In this document: positions 35,952 to 44,265 of the stretch, in pieces
Layout: the number at the start of each line of letters is the position of its first letter
How positions within the stretch are numbered: the stretch's first letter is position 1
Source of the DNA: CAZCPB01 sp044223975
GTDB lineage: Bacteria; Planctomycetota; Phycisphaerae; Phycisphaerales; UBA1924
NCBI GenBank assembly: GCA_044223975.1
Contig: JBGALI010000011.1
Coordinates: 1-64,000 of the forward strand
Direction: 5' to 3'
DNA: 64,000 bases
Notes under the pieces: model-generated
Databases searched by the model: none
The model's input: the letters and a program-made list of their open reading frames with translations, nothing else
What the model was told of the DNA's origin: nothing
Translations under genes and position numbers: made by a program

Positions 35952-37109
35952 ATGAAACGCCCGCAGCTATCGACGTGTACCGGTTCGATTCGACACGCCC
36001 GGCGTCCCGGCGGACGAGGGCACGCCGCCCTGGCGCTGGCCGGTCTCGGCGCCGTCGCGTCCGCCCTGGCACAGCCGGCCGTTCCCGCAACGCCCCAGCC
36101 CGCGGGCACCCCTCCCGCCGGGATGGTCTGGATCCCCGGCGGCGAGTTCACCATGGGCAGCGTCGACCCGCTCGCCCGCCCGGATGAGCGACCGATCCAC
36201 CGGGTACGCGTGGATGCGTTCTGGATGGACGCAACCGAGGTCACCAACGCGCAGTTTCGCGAATTCGTGGACGCGACGGGGTACAAGACCACCGCCGAGC
36301 GCCCCGTGGATTGGGAAGAGCTGAAGAAGCAGGTCCCCGCGGGAACTCCCAAGCCGTCCGACGAGGCGCTCAAGCCCGGGTCTCTGGTCTTCTCGTCCCC
36401 CGACCACCCCGTGAACCTGGCCGACTACGGCCAGTGGTGGAAGTGGACCAACGGCGCGGATTGGCGGCACCCCGAGGGACCCGCAAGTTCGATCGACGGC
36501 AAGGACAACTACCCCGTGGTGCAGGTGTCGTGGGACGACGCGGTTGCCTACTGCACGTGGGCGGGCAAGCGGCTGCCCACCGAAGCCGAGTGGGAGTGCG
36601 CCGCGCGCGGCGGCCTCGATCACAAGGTCAACGTGTGGGGCAACGAGCCGATCGACCCGACGCGGTGCAACACCTGGCAGGGGCACTTCCCGGACAAGAA
36701 CACGGCCGAGGACGGGTTCCCGCTTTCCGCGCCGGTCAAGAGTTTCGCCCCCAACGGGTTTGGCCTGTACGACGTCGCGGGGAACGCGTGGGAATGGTGT
36801 TCGGACTTCTACCGCCCGGACACCTACGCACGCCAGATCCTCGCCGTGGGCCAGGGCGTTGTGATCGTCAACCCGGTCGGCCCTGACAAGGCCTTGGACC
36901 CGCGCAACCCCGAGTCGGCCGAGAGCCGGGTGCAGCGCGGCGGGTCGTTCCTGTGCAACGACAGCTACTGCGCGAGCTACCGTCCGAGCGCGCGGATGGC
37001 GTGCCCGCGCGACACCGGCCTGCAGCACGTCGGCTTCCGGTGCGTGATGACCCAGGACATGTGGAGCACGCGAGCACGCACCGCCGAGCCTGCGAAGAAG
37101 TCCGAGTGA
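35952..37109 (+). CDS. Secreted formylglycine-generating enzyme (sulfatase-modifying factor)
   Basis: A 385-residue protein. The N-terminus has an Arg-rich start and a hydrophobic stretch (ALALAGLGAVASALAQ), so export is likely. The FGE-sulfatase fold is shown by MVWIPGGEFTMGS (about 57), TEVTNAQFREFVDATGY, VSWDDAVAYCTWAGKRLPTE, GLYDVAGNAWEW and a closing GFRCV. The two catalytic Cys are Cys335 and Cys340 in GGSFLCNDSYCASYRPSAR, with the same spacing as in known FGEs. It converts the active-site Cys of sulfatases to formylglycine. The sulfatase at 40564 is the obvious client. The carbonic anhydrase gene follows after 53 bases. Confidence 0.92.
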   Translation: MKRPQLSTCTGSIRHARRPGGRGHAALALAGLGAVASALAQPAVPATPQPAGTPPAGMVWIPGGEFTMGSVDPLARPDERPIHRVRVDAFWMDATEVTNAQFREFVDATGYKTTAERPVDWEELKKQVPAGTPKPSDEALKPGSLVFSSPDHPVNLADYGQWWKWTNGADWRHPEGPASSIDGKDNYPVVQVSWDDAVAYCTWAGKRLPTEAEWECAARGGLDHKVNVWGNEPIDPTRCNTWQGHFPDKNTAEDGFPLSAPVKSFAPNGFGLYDVAGNAWEWCSDFYRPDTYARQILAVGQGVVIVNPVGPDKALDPRNPESAESRVQRGGSFLCNDSYCASYRPSARMACPRDTGLQHVGFRCVMTQDMWSTRARTAEPAKKSE

Positions 37110-37162
37110 TCTGGACCAAACGGTCGCTATGGACGCGGCCGAAATCCTACCGGAGAGGCCTC

Positions 37163-37882
37163 ATGCAGATCGCGTTCACCAAGCCCGTTCCCCGCGTCGC
37201 CCTTGCGGTTCTGTCCGGGTCGTTCCTTCTCGCCGCCGCGGGCTGTGCCGCGTCCCGCGCCGAGCTCGCCGCGGCGCACGCCGAGCACGCCCCGAAGGTC
37301 TCGACCGCGCAAGCCACGGAGCGGCTGGTCGAAGGCAACCTCCGCTTTGCGCAGGGACACCCACAGCACCCGCGCCAGACGGCCGACCGACGCGCCGAGC
37401 TCGCCACGTCCCAGCAACCCTTCGCGGTCATCATCGGCTGCGCCGATTCACGCACCAGCCCCGAGGTGGTGTTCGACCAGGGGCTCGGCGACCTCTTTGT
37501 CGTCCGCGTTGCGGGCAACGTCCTCGACGACCACGCCTTGGGCAGCGTCGAGTACGCCGTGGACCACCTGCACACGGGCATGATTGTCGTGCTCGGGCAC
37601 GAGCGGTGCGGCGCTGTTGCCGCGGCTCGCGAGGTCGTCACCTCCCACGGTCACGCCGAAGGGCACGTGGAATCGCTGGTGGCGGCCATCCGCCCCGCGG
37701 TCGAGGCGACCGTCGGACAGGACGCCGAAGCCACGTGCAGGGAGAATGTCCGCGAGGTGGTGAAGGCGCTGCGAGCATCGCAGCCGGTCCTGCGACCTCT
37801 GGCGGACGCCGGAAAGATCACGGTGGTGGGGGCGTACTACGACCTCGACAGCGGCGTGGTCACATTTCTGAGCGACAACTGA
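37163..37882 (+). CDS. Lipoprotein beta-class carbonic anhydrase
   Basis: A 239-residue protein; the ATG at 37163 has GGAGAGG close upstream. The N-terminus has a lipobox (LLAAAGC, Cys about 28), so it should be membrane-anchored in the periplasm. Zinc ligands are Cys93 with Asp95 and Arg97 (GCADSRTS), His146 and Cys149 (GHERCGA), the complete beta-carbonic-anhydrase set. It interconverts CO2 and bicarbonate. The enzyme is usually cytoplasmic, so an exported lipoprotein form is notable. Between FGE and the outer-membrane genes it may be part of an envelope regulon. Confidence 0.92.
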   Translation: MQIAFTKPVPRVALAVLSGSFLLAAAGCAASRAELAAAHAEHAPKVSTAQATERLVEGNLRFAQGHPQHPRQTADRRAELATSQQPFAVIIGCADSRTSPEVVFDQGLGDLFVVRVAGNVLDDHALGSVEYAVDHLHTGMIVVLGHERCGAVAAAREVVTSHGHAEGHVESLVAAIRPAVEATVGQDAEATCRENVREVVKALRASQPVLRPLADAGKITVVGAYYDLDSGVVTFLSDN

Positions 37883-38023
37883 ACGGTGCATCCGAACGCC
37901 CTTGGCTATGCTAATCTCGCCAACGTCGGAGCGGTCGCCACCGGGCCTTCCCGAAGCGACTCGAACGGTGCGAACCTGTGGCCGAGGCCGAAGGCGAACA
38001 GCACGAATCTGGAGATGAGTCCC

Positions 38024-38878
38024 ATGAGCGTATTGGAAGGAAGGGCCACCTTGACGGCTGCCGCGGCATGCCTGGCCGCGACGATCTCGGCGTACGCCCA
38101 GTCGACGCCGCCCCAGACCGCGGCATCGGAGCAGTGGGTAGACCCGGCGGTTCCCCATGACCTCAAGGGCGGGGGCTGGCACTTCGAGCTGGCGCCGTAC
38201 TTCTGGCTTGCCGCGATGGACGGCTCGGTGACCAAGGACAACGTCACGGCCGACATCGACCAGAGCCTGGGCGATGTGACCAGCCTGCTCGACGATTACT
38301 TCAACGGAGGCCTGGCACTTCACTTTGAAGCACTCCACAATCGCTGGGGATTCATCGCCGACGGCATGTGCCTGAAATTGCAGGCGGATGGCGAGCACCC
38401 GGTGACGCACGAGCCGATCACCGCCGACTACGACCAGTTCCTCGGCGAGATCGACGGGTTCTACCGGGTGGTCGATACCGCGTCACACCCCTCGCCCACC
38501 TGGGCCCCGACGCTCGACGTCCTCGCGGGCGTGCGGGTGTACTCGTTCGAGACGACGCTCGACCCCGAGGTGAACAAGACGGTCACGGGCAAGCAGACCT
38601 GGATCGACCCGATCCTCGGGCTTCGAGGCCAGGTCAAGCCGACCCAGTGGCTGGCGCTCTTCGGTCGCGGCGACATCGGCGGCTTCGGGCTTGATGACGG
38701 CACATTCTCGAACTTCTCGTGGAACGTCCTTGCGGGACTCGAGTTCGAGTTCGCGGACTGGTTCGCGCTGTCCATCGGCTACCGGTGGCTCGACGTGGAC
38801 TACAAGAACACCGGCGACAACTTCGACTACGACATGCTCGTGTCCGGCCCCTTCACGGCCCTGGTGTTCAGGTTCTAA
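38024..38878 (+). CDS. Outer-membrane beta-barrel protein, unknown function
   Basis: A 284-residue protein; GGAG nine bases before the ATG at 38024 decides against the ATG at 38015. The N-terminus is a signal peptide (AAAACLAATISAYAQS). The mature part alternates polar and aromatic residues, as in FELAPYFWLAAMDG, ALHFEALHNRWGFIADG and GLEFEFADWFALSIGYRWLDVDY, and ends in ALVFRF with a terminal Phe, the standard barrel-insertion signature. About eight to ten strands are expected. The ligand is unknown. Confidence 0.85.
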   Translation: MSVLEGRATLTAAAACLAATISAYAQSTPPQTAASEQWVDPAVPHDLKGGGWHFELAPYFWLAAMDGSVTKDNVTADIDQSLGDVTSLLDDYFNGGLALHFEALHNRWGFIADGMCLKLQADGEHPVTHEPITADYDQFLGEIDGFYRVVDTASHPSPTWAPTLDVLAGVRVYSFETTLDPEVNKTVTGKQTWIDPILGLRGQVKPTQWLALFGRGDIGGFGLDDGTFSNFSWNVLAGLEFEFADWFALSIGYRWLDVDYKNTGDNFDYDMLVSGPFTALVFRF

Positions 38879-38964
38879 GGTTAGCCACGGCACATCCTGA
38901 GTAAGGCGAGAGACGGGCGAACGGCGATGGCAACGGGCCGTTGCGTCAGGTCAGGAGAACGGTC

Positions 38965-39888
38965 ATGCGGGGGAGCGCGTGCGTGCGTGCAGTGAATTGC
39001 GCGGTTGTGCTGCTGCTTTCGGCGGGTGGTGTGTCGGCGGCGACCGATTCGCCCGGATCATCCATCCCCGCGGCCGAATCACGCGGCAGCTTGGGTGACG
39101 CTCGGTTCAGCCTCACCCCGGCGGAGCCCGAGCCGACGCCCGATCCGTCCACCAAGACGGGGGAGTCGGACGAAGAACTGGCCAAGAAGCTCGCCAACCC
39201 CGTTGCCAATCTGATCAGCATCCCCTTCCAGTTCAACTACATCGAGGGGTACGGCCCCAATGACGCGGGACAGATGCTGCTGAACATTCAGCCCGTGGTC
39301 CCGTTCACCCTCACCGAGGATTGGAACCTGATCGTCCGTACGATTCTCCCCGTCGTCTGGCAGGAATCTCCCGCCCCGGGTGTGGACAACGAGTTCGGCT
39401 TGGGCGACACGTTGCAGAGCTTCTTCTTCTCCCCCAAGGACCCCGTCGGTGGTTGGATCCTCGGCGTCGGCCCCGCGTTTCAATGGCCGACCGCCACCAG
39501 CGGAGAACTAGGAACCGGGCAGTGGGGCGTCGGTCCGACCGCCGTGGCGCTGCGTCAGGAGAGCGGCTGGACGTACGGCATCCTGGCCAATCACATCTGG
39601 TCGTTCGCCGGCCCCGACACCGACCCCGACATCAACGCGACCTTCCTCCAGCCCTTCCTGATCTACACATGGCCCACGGCAACCGGCTTGGGCCTCAACA
39701 CCCAGTCCACCTACGACTGGAACCAGAGCCAGTGGACGGTGCCGATCAACCTGTTCGCGACCCAGATCGTGCGGGTGGGGAAGCTGCCCTTGCAGTTCCT
39801 GCTCGGCGGCACGTACTACGCCGAATCGCCCGACAACGGGCCCGAGTGGGGCCTGCGGTTCCAGATCACGATCCTGCTGCCGCGCTAG
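38965..39888 (+). CDS. Outer-membrane transporter-like barrel (neuromedin U-like family)
   Basis: A 307-residue protein; the ATG at 38965 has AGGAG upstream. It has a signal peptide (VLLLSAGGVSAA) and then a Pro/Glu-rich linker. Next is LANPVANLISIPFQFNYIEGYGP, which I associate with the 'neuromedin U'/phenol-pathway MetA-like barrel family. Later strands are GWILGVGPAFQWPTAT, QWGVGPTAVALRQESGWTYG and LRFQITILLPR at the end. The substrate is unknown. It follows the other barrel gene after 86 bases and may share its transcript. Confidence 0.82.
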   Translation: MRGSACVRAVNCAVVLLLSAGGVSAATDSPGSSIPAAESRGSLGDARFSLTPAEPEPTPDPSTKTGESDEELAKKLANPVANLISIPFQFNYIEGYGPNDAGQMLLNIQPVVPFTLTEDWNLIVRTILPVVWQESPAPGVDNEFGLGDTLQSFFFSPKDPVGGWILGVGPAFQWPTATSGELGTGQWGVGPTAVALRQESGWTYGILANHIWSFAGPDTDPDINATFLQPFLIYTWPTATGLGLNTQSTYDWNQSQWTVPINLFATQIVRVGKLPLQFLLGGTYYAESPDNGPEWGLRFQITILLPR

Positions 39889-39903
39889 GGAGGGCCCCGG
39901 CTG

Positions 39904-39921
39904 GATCGCGTGTACGCGATC
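39904..39921. promoter_or_regulatory. 18-base palindrome upstream of the small lipoprotein gene
   Basis: GATCGCG-TGTA-CGCGATC is a perfect inverted repeat, 16 bases after the barrel stop and 49 bases before the lipoprotein ATG. It could be an operator or an RNA hairpin separating the two genes. Confidence 0.4.
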
Positions 39922-39970
39922 GAAGCACGGTATGATGCCGCACGCAACCCATTCCCATATGGAGATGTCC

Positions 39971-40231
39971 ATGAATTCCCGTGATCGCCGCTCGTTGACT
40001 GTTGCTTCCGTCGTCGTGGCCGCGTGCCTGCTCTCCGGCTGCACGTCGTACTACCAGGTCACGGACCCCGCCTCCGGCAGGACCTTCTACACCACAGACG
40101 TCGACCAGAGCAAGAAGGGCGGCTTCGTCGAGTTCACCGATGCGAAGACCAAGGCTCAGGTCACCCTCCAGTCCTCCGAAGTGACCAAGATCAGCAAGGA
40201 TCAGTACAAGGCGGCGGTGGGCTCGAATTAG
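39971..40231 (+). CDS. Small lipoprotein
   Basis: An 86-residue protein; the ATG at 39971 has GGAG six bases upstream. Signal peptide with lipobox LLSGC near residue 24. The mature part is about 62 residues, with SYYQVTDPASGRTFYTTDVD, then EFTDAKTKAQVTLQSSEVTKI. I have seen this pattern in short planctomycete and proteobacterial lipoproteins of unknown role. It follows the two barrels on the same strand. Confidence 0.78.
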   Translation: MNSRDRRSLTVASVVVAACLLSGCTSYYQVTDPASGRTFYTTDVDQSKKGGFVEFTDAKTKAQVTLQSSEVTKISKDQYKAAVGSN

Positions 40232-40563
40232 ACGAATTTCGCGCTCGGGATTTAGCTGCGTGGCGTGAGGCGGCCGAGCCTGCGCAAATACTGCAACCGG
40301 CCTGATCGCAAACCTTTGCGATGGATGTCACCTTCGCACGTCACACGCAGGCTCCGGAGCGTGGTGCGGGGCATTTATTCGAATACACCGTGAAAATCCG
40401 ATCCGCGGCTCTATTATTCGCATGGCCAGCGCGGGCGGAGTTGCTCGATGAGCACCGAGCGTTCAGCTTCCAGCCCACAGATTCTGCTGCGACGTGCCTT
40501 TGCGCCAGAACGCGAACGCAGTGTCGCGCTGGCGCAAAAAACCATGAGAGAAAGGGATCCCTG
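40232..40563 (+). promoter_or_regulatory. Long leader of the sulfatase gene with two inverted repeats
   Basis: No gene. ATCGCAAA-CC-TTTGCGAT (40305-40322) is a perfect 18-base palindrome, an operator or RNA hairpin. An AT-rich stretch (40375-40420) contains TATTAT (40412-40417), a possible -10, with no good -35. At 40499-40538, TTTGCGCCAG pairs with CTGGCGCAAA, and CGCGA (40511-40515) with TCGCG (40524-40528), giving a 15-pair hairpin with an AA bulge. It ends 25 bases before the ATG and just before the AAGGGA ribosome-binding site. It is followed by A, not T, so it looks like a leader structure rather than a terminator. Confidence 0.55.
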
Positions 40564-42234
40564 ATGAAACGGTCGAGACTTCGATCACTGTGTTCGATTG
40601 CCGTCGCGCTCGTCGCGCCGATCTTCTGCTTCAGTGCAGAGTCGAGCGCTCAGGCCCAGCCCGCGGCAAAGCCAGCCGCGGCGGGCGGCAAGCCGAACAT
40701 TGTCTTCATCATGGGCGATGACATCGGCATGTGGAACATCGGCGCCTACCACCGCGGCATGATGGCCGGGCGCACGCCGAATCTCGACAAGCTCGCCAAG
40801 GAAGGCATGCTGTTCACCGACTACTACGCCGAGGCCAGCTGCACCGCGGGCCGGGCGAACTTCATCACCGGCGAGCTTCCGATTCGCACGGGCATGACCA
40901 CGGTCGGCCAGGCCGGCGCAAAGACCGGACTGCCCGCCGAGGCGTGCACGATCGCGACCGCGCTGAAGGCGCAGGGCTACGCGACGGGCCAGTTCGGCAA
41001 GAACCACCTGGGCGATCTGAACGAGTTCCTCCCGACGGTGCACGGGTTCGACGAGTTCTTCGGTTACCTGTACCACCTGGACGCGATGGAAGACCCGGCC
41101 CACCCCAACTACCCGCAGAACCTCCTGAACGTGGTCGGGCCGCGCAACATGGTCCACTCGTGGGCGACCGACAAGGACGACCCGACCGAAATGCCCCGCT
41201 GGGGCAAGATTGGCAAGCAGAAGATCGAGGACGCCGGCACGCTCTATCCGAAGCGGATGGAAACGGTTGACGACGAGATCCGAGACCTGGCCCTGAAGTT
41301 CATCGACAAGGCCAAGGCCGACGGCAAGCCCTTCTTCTGCTGGCTCAACCCGACCCGCATGCACATCGTCACGCACCTCTCGCCCAAGTGGGAGGCGACG
41401 CGCAACGCCGAGAACGGCTGGTCGGAGCAGGAAGCCGGCATGGCCCAGCTCGACAACGACATCGGCCTGGTGCTGCAGCACCTCAAGGACATCGGCGTCG
41501 ACGACAACACCATCGTCGTCTTCACGACCGACAACGGCACCGAGCTCTTCACCTGGCCCGACGGCGGCACCACGCCGTTCGCGCAGTGCAAGGGAACCAT
41601 CATGGAGGGTGGATTCCGCGTGCCGTGCATCGCGCGCTGGCCCGGCAAGATCCCGGCGGACAGCGTCTGCAACGGCATCATGTCCGGCCTGGACTGGTTC
41701 CCCACCTTCCTGGCCGCCGCCGGCAATCCGAACATCACCGAGCAGCTCCTCAAGGGCGTCAAGCTCGGTGACCGCGAGTACAAGAACCACCTCGACGGCT
41801 ACGACCAGACCGCGATGATCACCGGCAAGGGTCCCTCGAACCGCCATGAAATCTTCTATCTCGGCGAGAGCACGGTCGGTGCCGTGCGCATCGACGACTA
41901 CAAGTTCCGGTTCATCGACCAGCCCGACGGCTGGCTGGGCCGCAAGGACCATGTGGACGTCCCGTACATCACCAACCTGCGACTCGATCCCTTCGAGCGC
42001 ATGGGCTGGCCGAACAACGGGACCAAGGACGGTGCCCAGCAGTACTTCGACTGGTTCAAGTACCAGTTCTGGCGTTTCGTGTTCGTCCAGGAGGTCATGG
42101 GCAAGGAACTCCAGACGTTCCTCGACTTCCCGCCCATGCAGCGGGGCGCATCTTTCAACCTCGACGCCGTGAAGGCCGAGATGGCCAAGAGGATGGCGCA
42201 GGCCGCCGCGGCCGCCAAGGGTACGGGCAACTGA
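40564..42234 (+). CDS. Secreted arylsulfatase (type I, formylglycine-dependent)
   Basis: A 556-residue protein with AAGGGA before the ATG. A signal peptide (SIAVALVAPIFCFSAESSAQA) implies export. Metal-binding Asp pair is GDD (52-53), the catalytic Cys93 sits in EASCTAGRANFITGE, and the second metal site is TTDNGTE. The active-site motif is C-T-A-G-R, Ala replacing the usual Pro of C-x-P-x-R, as I recall for a known arylsulfatase subgroup. FGE at 35952 would convert Cys93 to formylglycine. The substrate (a sulfated glycan or sulfate ester) cannot be deduced. A strong terminator follows, so transcription ends here. Confidence 0.92.
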   Translation: MKRSRLRSLCSIAVALVAPIFCFSAESSAQAQPAAKPAAAGGKPNIVFIMGDDIGMWNIGAYHRGMMAGRTPNLDKLAKEGMLFTDYYAEASCTAGRANFITGELPIRTGMTTVGQAGAKTGLPAEACTIATALKAQGYATGQFGKNHLGDLNEFLPTVHGFDEFFGYLYHLDAMEDPAHPNYPQNLLNVVGPRNMVHSWATDKDDPTEMPRWGKIGKQKIEDAGTLYPKRMETVDDEIRDLALKFIDKAKADGKPFFCWLNPTRMHIVTHLSPKWEATRNAENGWSEQEAGMAQLDNDIGLVLQHLKDIGVDDNTIVVFTTDNGTELFTWPDGGTTPFAQCKGTIMEGGFRVPCIARWPGKIPADSVCNGIMSGLDWFPTFLAAAGNPNITEQLLKGVKLGDREYKNHLDGYDQTAMITGKGPSNRHEIFYLGESTVGAVRIDDYKFRFIDQPDGWLGRKDHVDVPYITNLRLDPFERMGWPNNGTKDGAQQYFDWFKYQFWRFVFVQEVMGKELQTFLDFPPMQRGASFNLDAVKAEMAKRMAQAAAAAKGTGN

Positions 42235-42253
42235 CTCTCTCTGATCCCCACGG

Positions 42254-42285
42254 CGGACGGCTCGAAAGGGCCGTCCGTTTTTTTT
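42254..42285 (+). terminator. Rho-independent terminator after the sulfatase gene
   Basis: CGGACGGC (42254-42261), an eight-base loop, GCCGTCCG (42270-42277) and eight T residues (42278-42285). It is the clearest intrinsic terminator in the window. Confidence 0.93.
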
Positions 42286-42507
42286 CCTCTTTCGCTCGGT
42301 CTCCGACCTCCGCGATCGCTCGCATCCGGCGAGGGTGGAAGGGCGGTCCGACCGCGCCCCATGGGGTGGTTGTCACGGTCCCGCGGCCGCACGCCGGGCT
42401 TGATCGGATGACCCGTTCGCTCCAACCATACGGGCAGCCGTCAACGGTTCGACGATCGCGTGCGCGAACGCCCCGAGCCGGCCCGGCATCCACGAAAGAG
42501 GAAAGCA

Positions 42508-43986
42508 ATGCAGAGTCGAAGCGTGATGCGTCTGACTGCACGAACCCTTCTGGCCTCGGCCGCGACGACCGTGTCCCTGGTCGCGGCGCCGCACGCGATG
42601 GCGCAGCCGGCCGCGTCCGCGAACGCCGCACGGTCGAACGCGGTCACGCCCGCCGAGGCCCGAGCCATCGGCGTCGACGCGTACTTCTATTTCTACTCCT
42701 TGGTCACGATGGACGTGACGCGTAAGCAATTCACCAATATCGAGCCCGGCAAGGAGTTCGGCAAGGGCCCGATGAACATGTTCGTCAGCATCCCCGAGTA
42801 CCCGCCGGCCGATTTCAAGGGCGTGGTGCGGCCCAACTTCGACACTCTTTACTCGATCGCGTGGCTCGATCTCACCAAGGAGCCCCTGGTCATTTCCGCG
42901 CCCGACACCGGCGGGCGGTACTACCTGCTCCCGATGCTCGACATGTGGAGCGACGTGTTCGCCTCGCCGGGCTGGCGTACCACCGGCACGCAGCCGGGCA
43001 ACTGCCTCGTGACGCCCCCCGGCTGGACCGGGACCGTCCCGGACGGCTTCTCGCGCATCTCGGCGCCGACGCCCTACGTGTGGATCATCGGCCGCACCAA
43101 GACCGACGGCCCGCAGGACTACGACGCGGTGCACAAGATCCAGGCCGGCTACAAGGTCACGCCGCTCTCGGGCTGGGGCAAGCCGCCGGTCCCCGTCACG
43201 GTAAAGGTTGACCCCACGGTCGACATGAAGACCCCTCCCAAGGTCCAGGTGGACACGATGCCCGCGGCCAAATACTTCGCCTACGCCGCCGAACTGTTGA
43301 AACTTCACCCCCCCCACATCACCGACGAGCCCCTGATCGCCCAGATGAAGCGGATCGGCATCGAGCCCGGCAAGAGCTTCGATTTCAACGCGCTCGACCC
43401 CGCGGTGAAGTCCGCCCTGGAGGGCGTCCCCGGCGAGGCGCAGGAACTCATGAAGTGGAAGACCGCTACGCTCGCCCGCGTCGAGAACGGCTGGTCGATG
43501 AACACCGACACGATGGGCGTGTACGGCAACTACTACCTCAAGCGCGCCCTCGTCGCCCAACTCGGGCTCGGAGCCAACCTCCCCGAGGACGCCATCTACC
43601 CCATGAACCTCGGCGATGAATCCGGGAAGCCGCTCGACGGGGCCAACCGCTACACGATCCACTTCGACAAGGGCGCGACGCCGCCCGTCAACGCCTTCTG
43701 GTCGATCACGCTCTACGACTCCGAGGGCTTCCAGGTCGCGAATTCGCTCAACCGGTTCGCGGTCAGCAGCTGGATGCCCTTCAAGCAGAACGCCGACGGG
43801 TCGCTCGACCTGTACTTCCAGCACGAGAGCCCGGGCAAGGACAAGGAGGCCAACTGGCTCCCCGCCCCGTCGGGTGCCTTCAACCTCACCATGCGCCTGT
43901 ACGCTCCCAAGTCCGATGCCCTGACCGGCAAGTGGAATCCTCCGGCGGTGAAGCGCGCAGCGCCGGCTCCCGTGCCGGACAAGTGA
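42508..43986 (+). CDS. Secreted DUF1254/DUF1214 domain protein, paralogue
   Basis: A 492-residue protein; the ATG at 42508 has GAGGAAAG upstream. Signal peptide ends near AQPAASA. DUF1254: EARAIGVDAYFYFYSLVTMDVTR (about 48), VRPNFDTLYSIAWLDLT, GRYYLLPMLDMWSDVF. DUF1214: GVYGNYYLKRALVAQ, ANRYTIHFDKGATPPVNAFW, and SITLYDSEGFQV, ending in LTMRLYAPKSDALTGKW. It has the same domain order as the protein at 25904, but shows the more widespread family form with the FDTLYS motif. The biochemical function is unknown. It has its own transcript, since terminators flank it on both sides. Confidence 0.9.
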   Translation: MQSRSVMRLTARTLLASAATTVSLVAAPHAMAQPAASANAARSNAVTPAEARAIGVDAYFYFYSLVTMDVTRKQFTNIEPGKEFGKGPMNMFVSIPEYPPADFKGVVRPNFDTLYSIAWLDLTKEPLVISAPDTGGRYYLLPMLDMWSDVFASPGWRTTGTQPGNCLVTPPGWTGTVPDGFSRISAPTPYVWIIGRTKTDGPQDYDAVHKIQAGYKVTPLSGWGKPPVPVTVKVDPTVDMKTPPKVQVDTMPAAKYFAYAAELLKLHPPHITDEPLIAQMKRIGIEPGKSFDFNALDPAVKSALEGVPGEAQELMKWKTATLARVENGWSMNTDTMGVYGNYYLKRALVAQLGLGANLPEDAIYPMNLGDESGKPLDGANRYTIHFDKGATPPVNAFWSITLYDSEGFQVANSLNRFAVSSWMPFKQNADGSLDLYFQHESPGKDKEANWLPAPSGAFNLTMRLYAPKSDALTGKWNPPAVKRAAPAPVPDK

Positions 43987-44031
43987 TCGATGGTGCGTCA
44001 CGTTCGGGCAAGAGACATCGAGACCGGACAC

Positions 44032-44064
44032 CCGCCCCGCCGCGTAGCCGCGACGGGGCGGTTT
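44032..44064 (+). terminator. Probable terminator after the DUF1254/1214 gene
   Basis: CCGCCCCG-C-CGCG (44032-44044), loop TAGC, CGCG-A-CGGGGCGG (44049-44061) then TTT. A 12-pair stem with one C-A mismatch, 45 bases after the stop. The short T run makes it weaker than the one at 42254. Confidence 0.65.
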
Positions 44065-44265
44065 GACGACCGTGGCCGCGGGCGTTCGCGCCGGCGGGAA
44101 TACGCCCGGTCCTGCACCGACCGCCAGAGCGACCAGGCAAGCCGGCAGTAGTGGCCCGGTCCGGACTCCGCTCGCACGCCCGTCCCGGTGATACTCCGGG
44201 ACGGGGCGGGTGCTCAAGAGGCCGACCCCGCGACGTGCGGCGTTGGCCGTGGTAGTCTTCACGCA

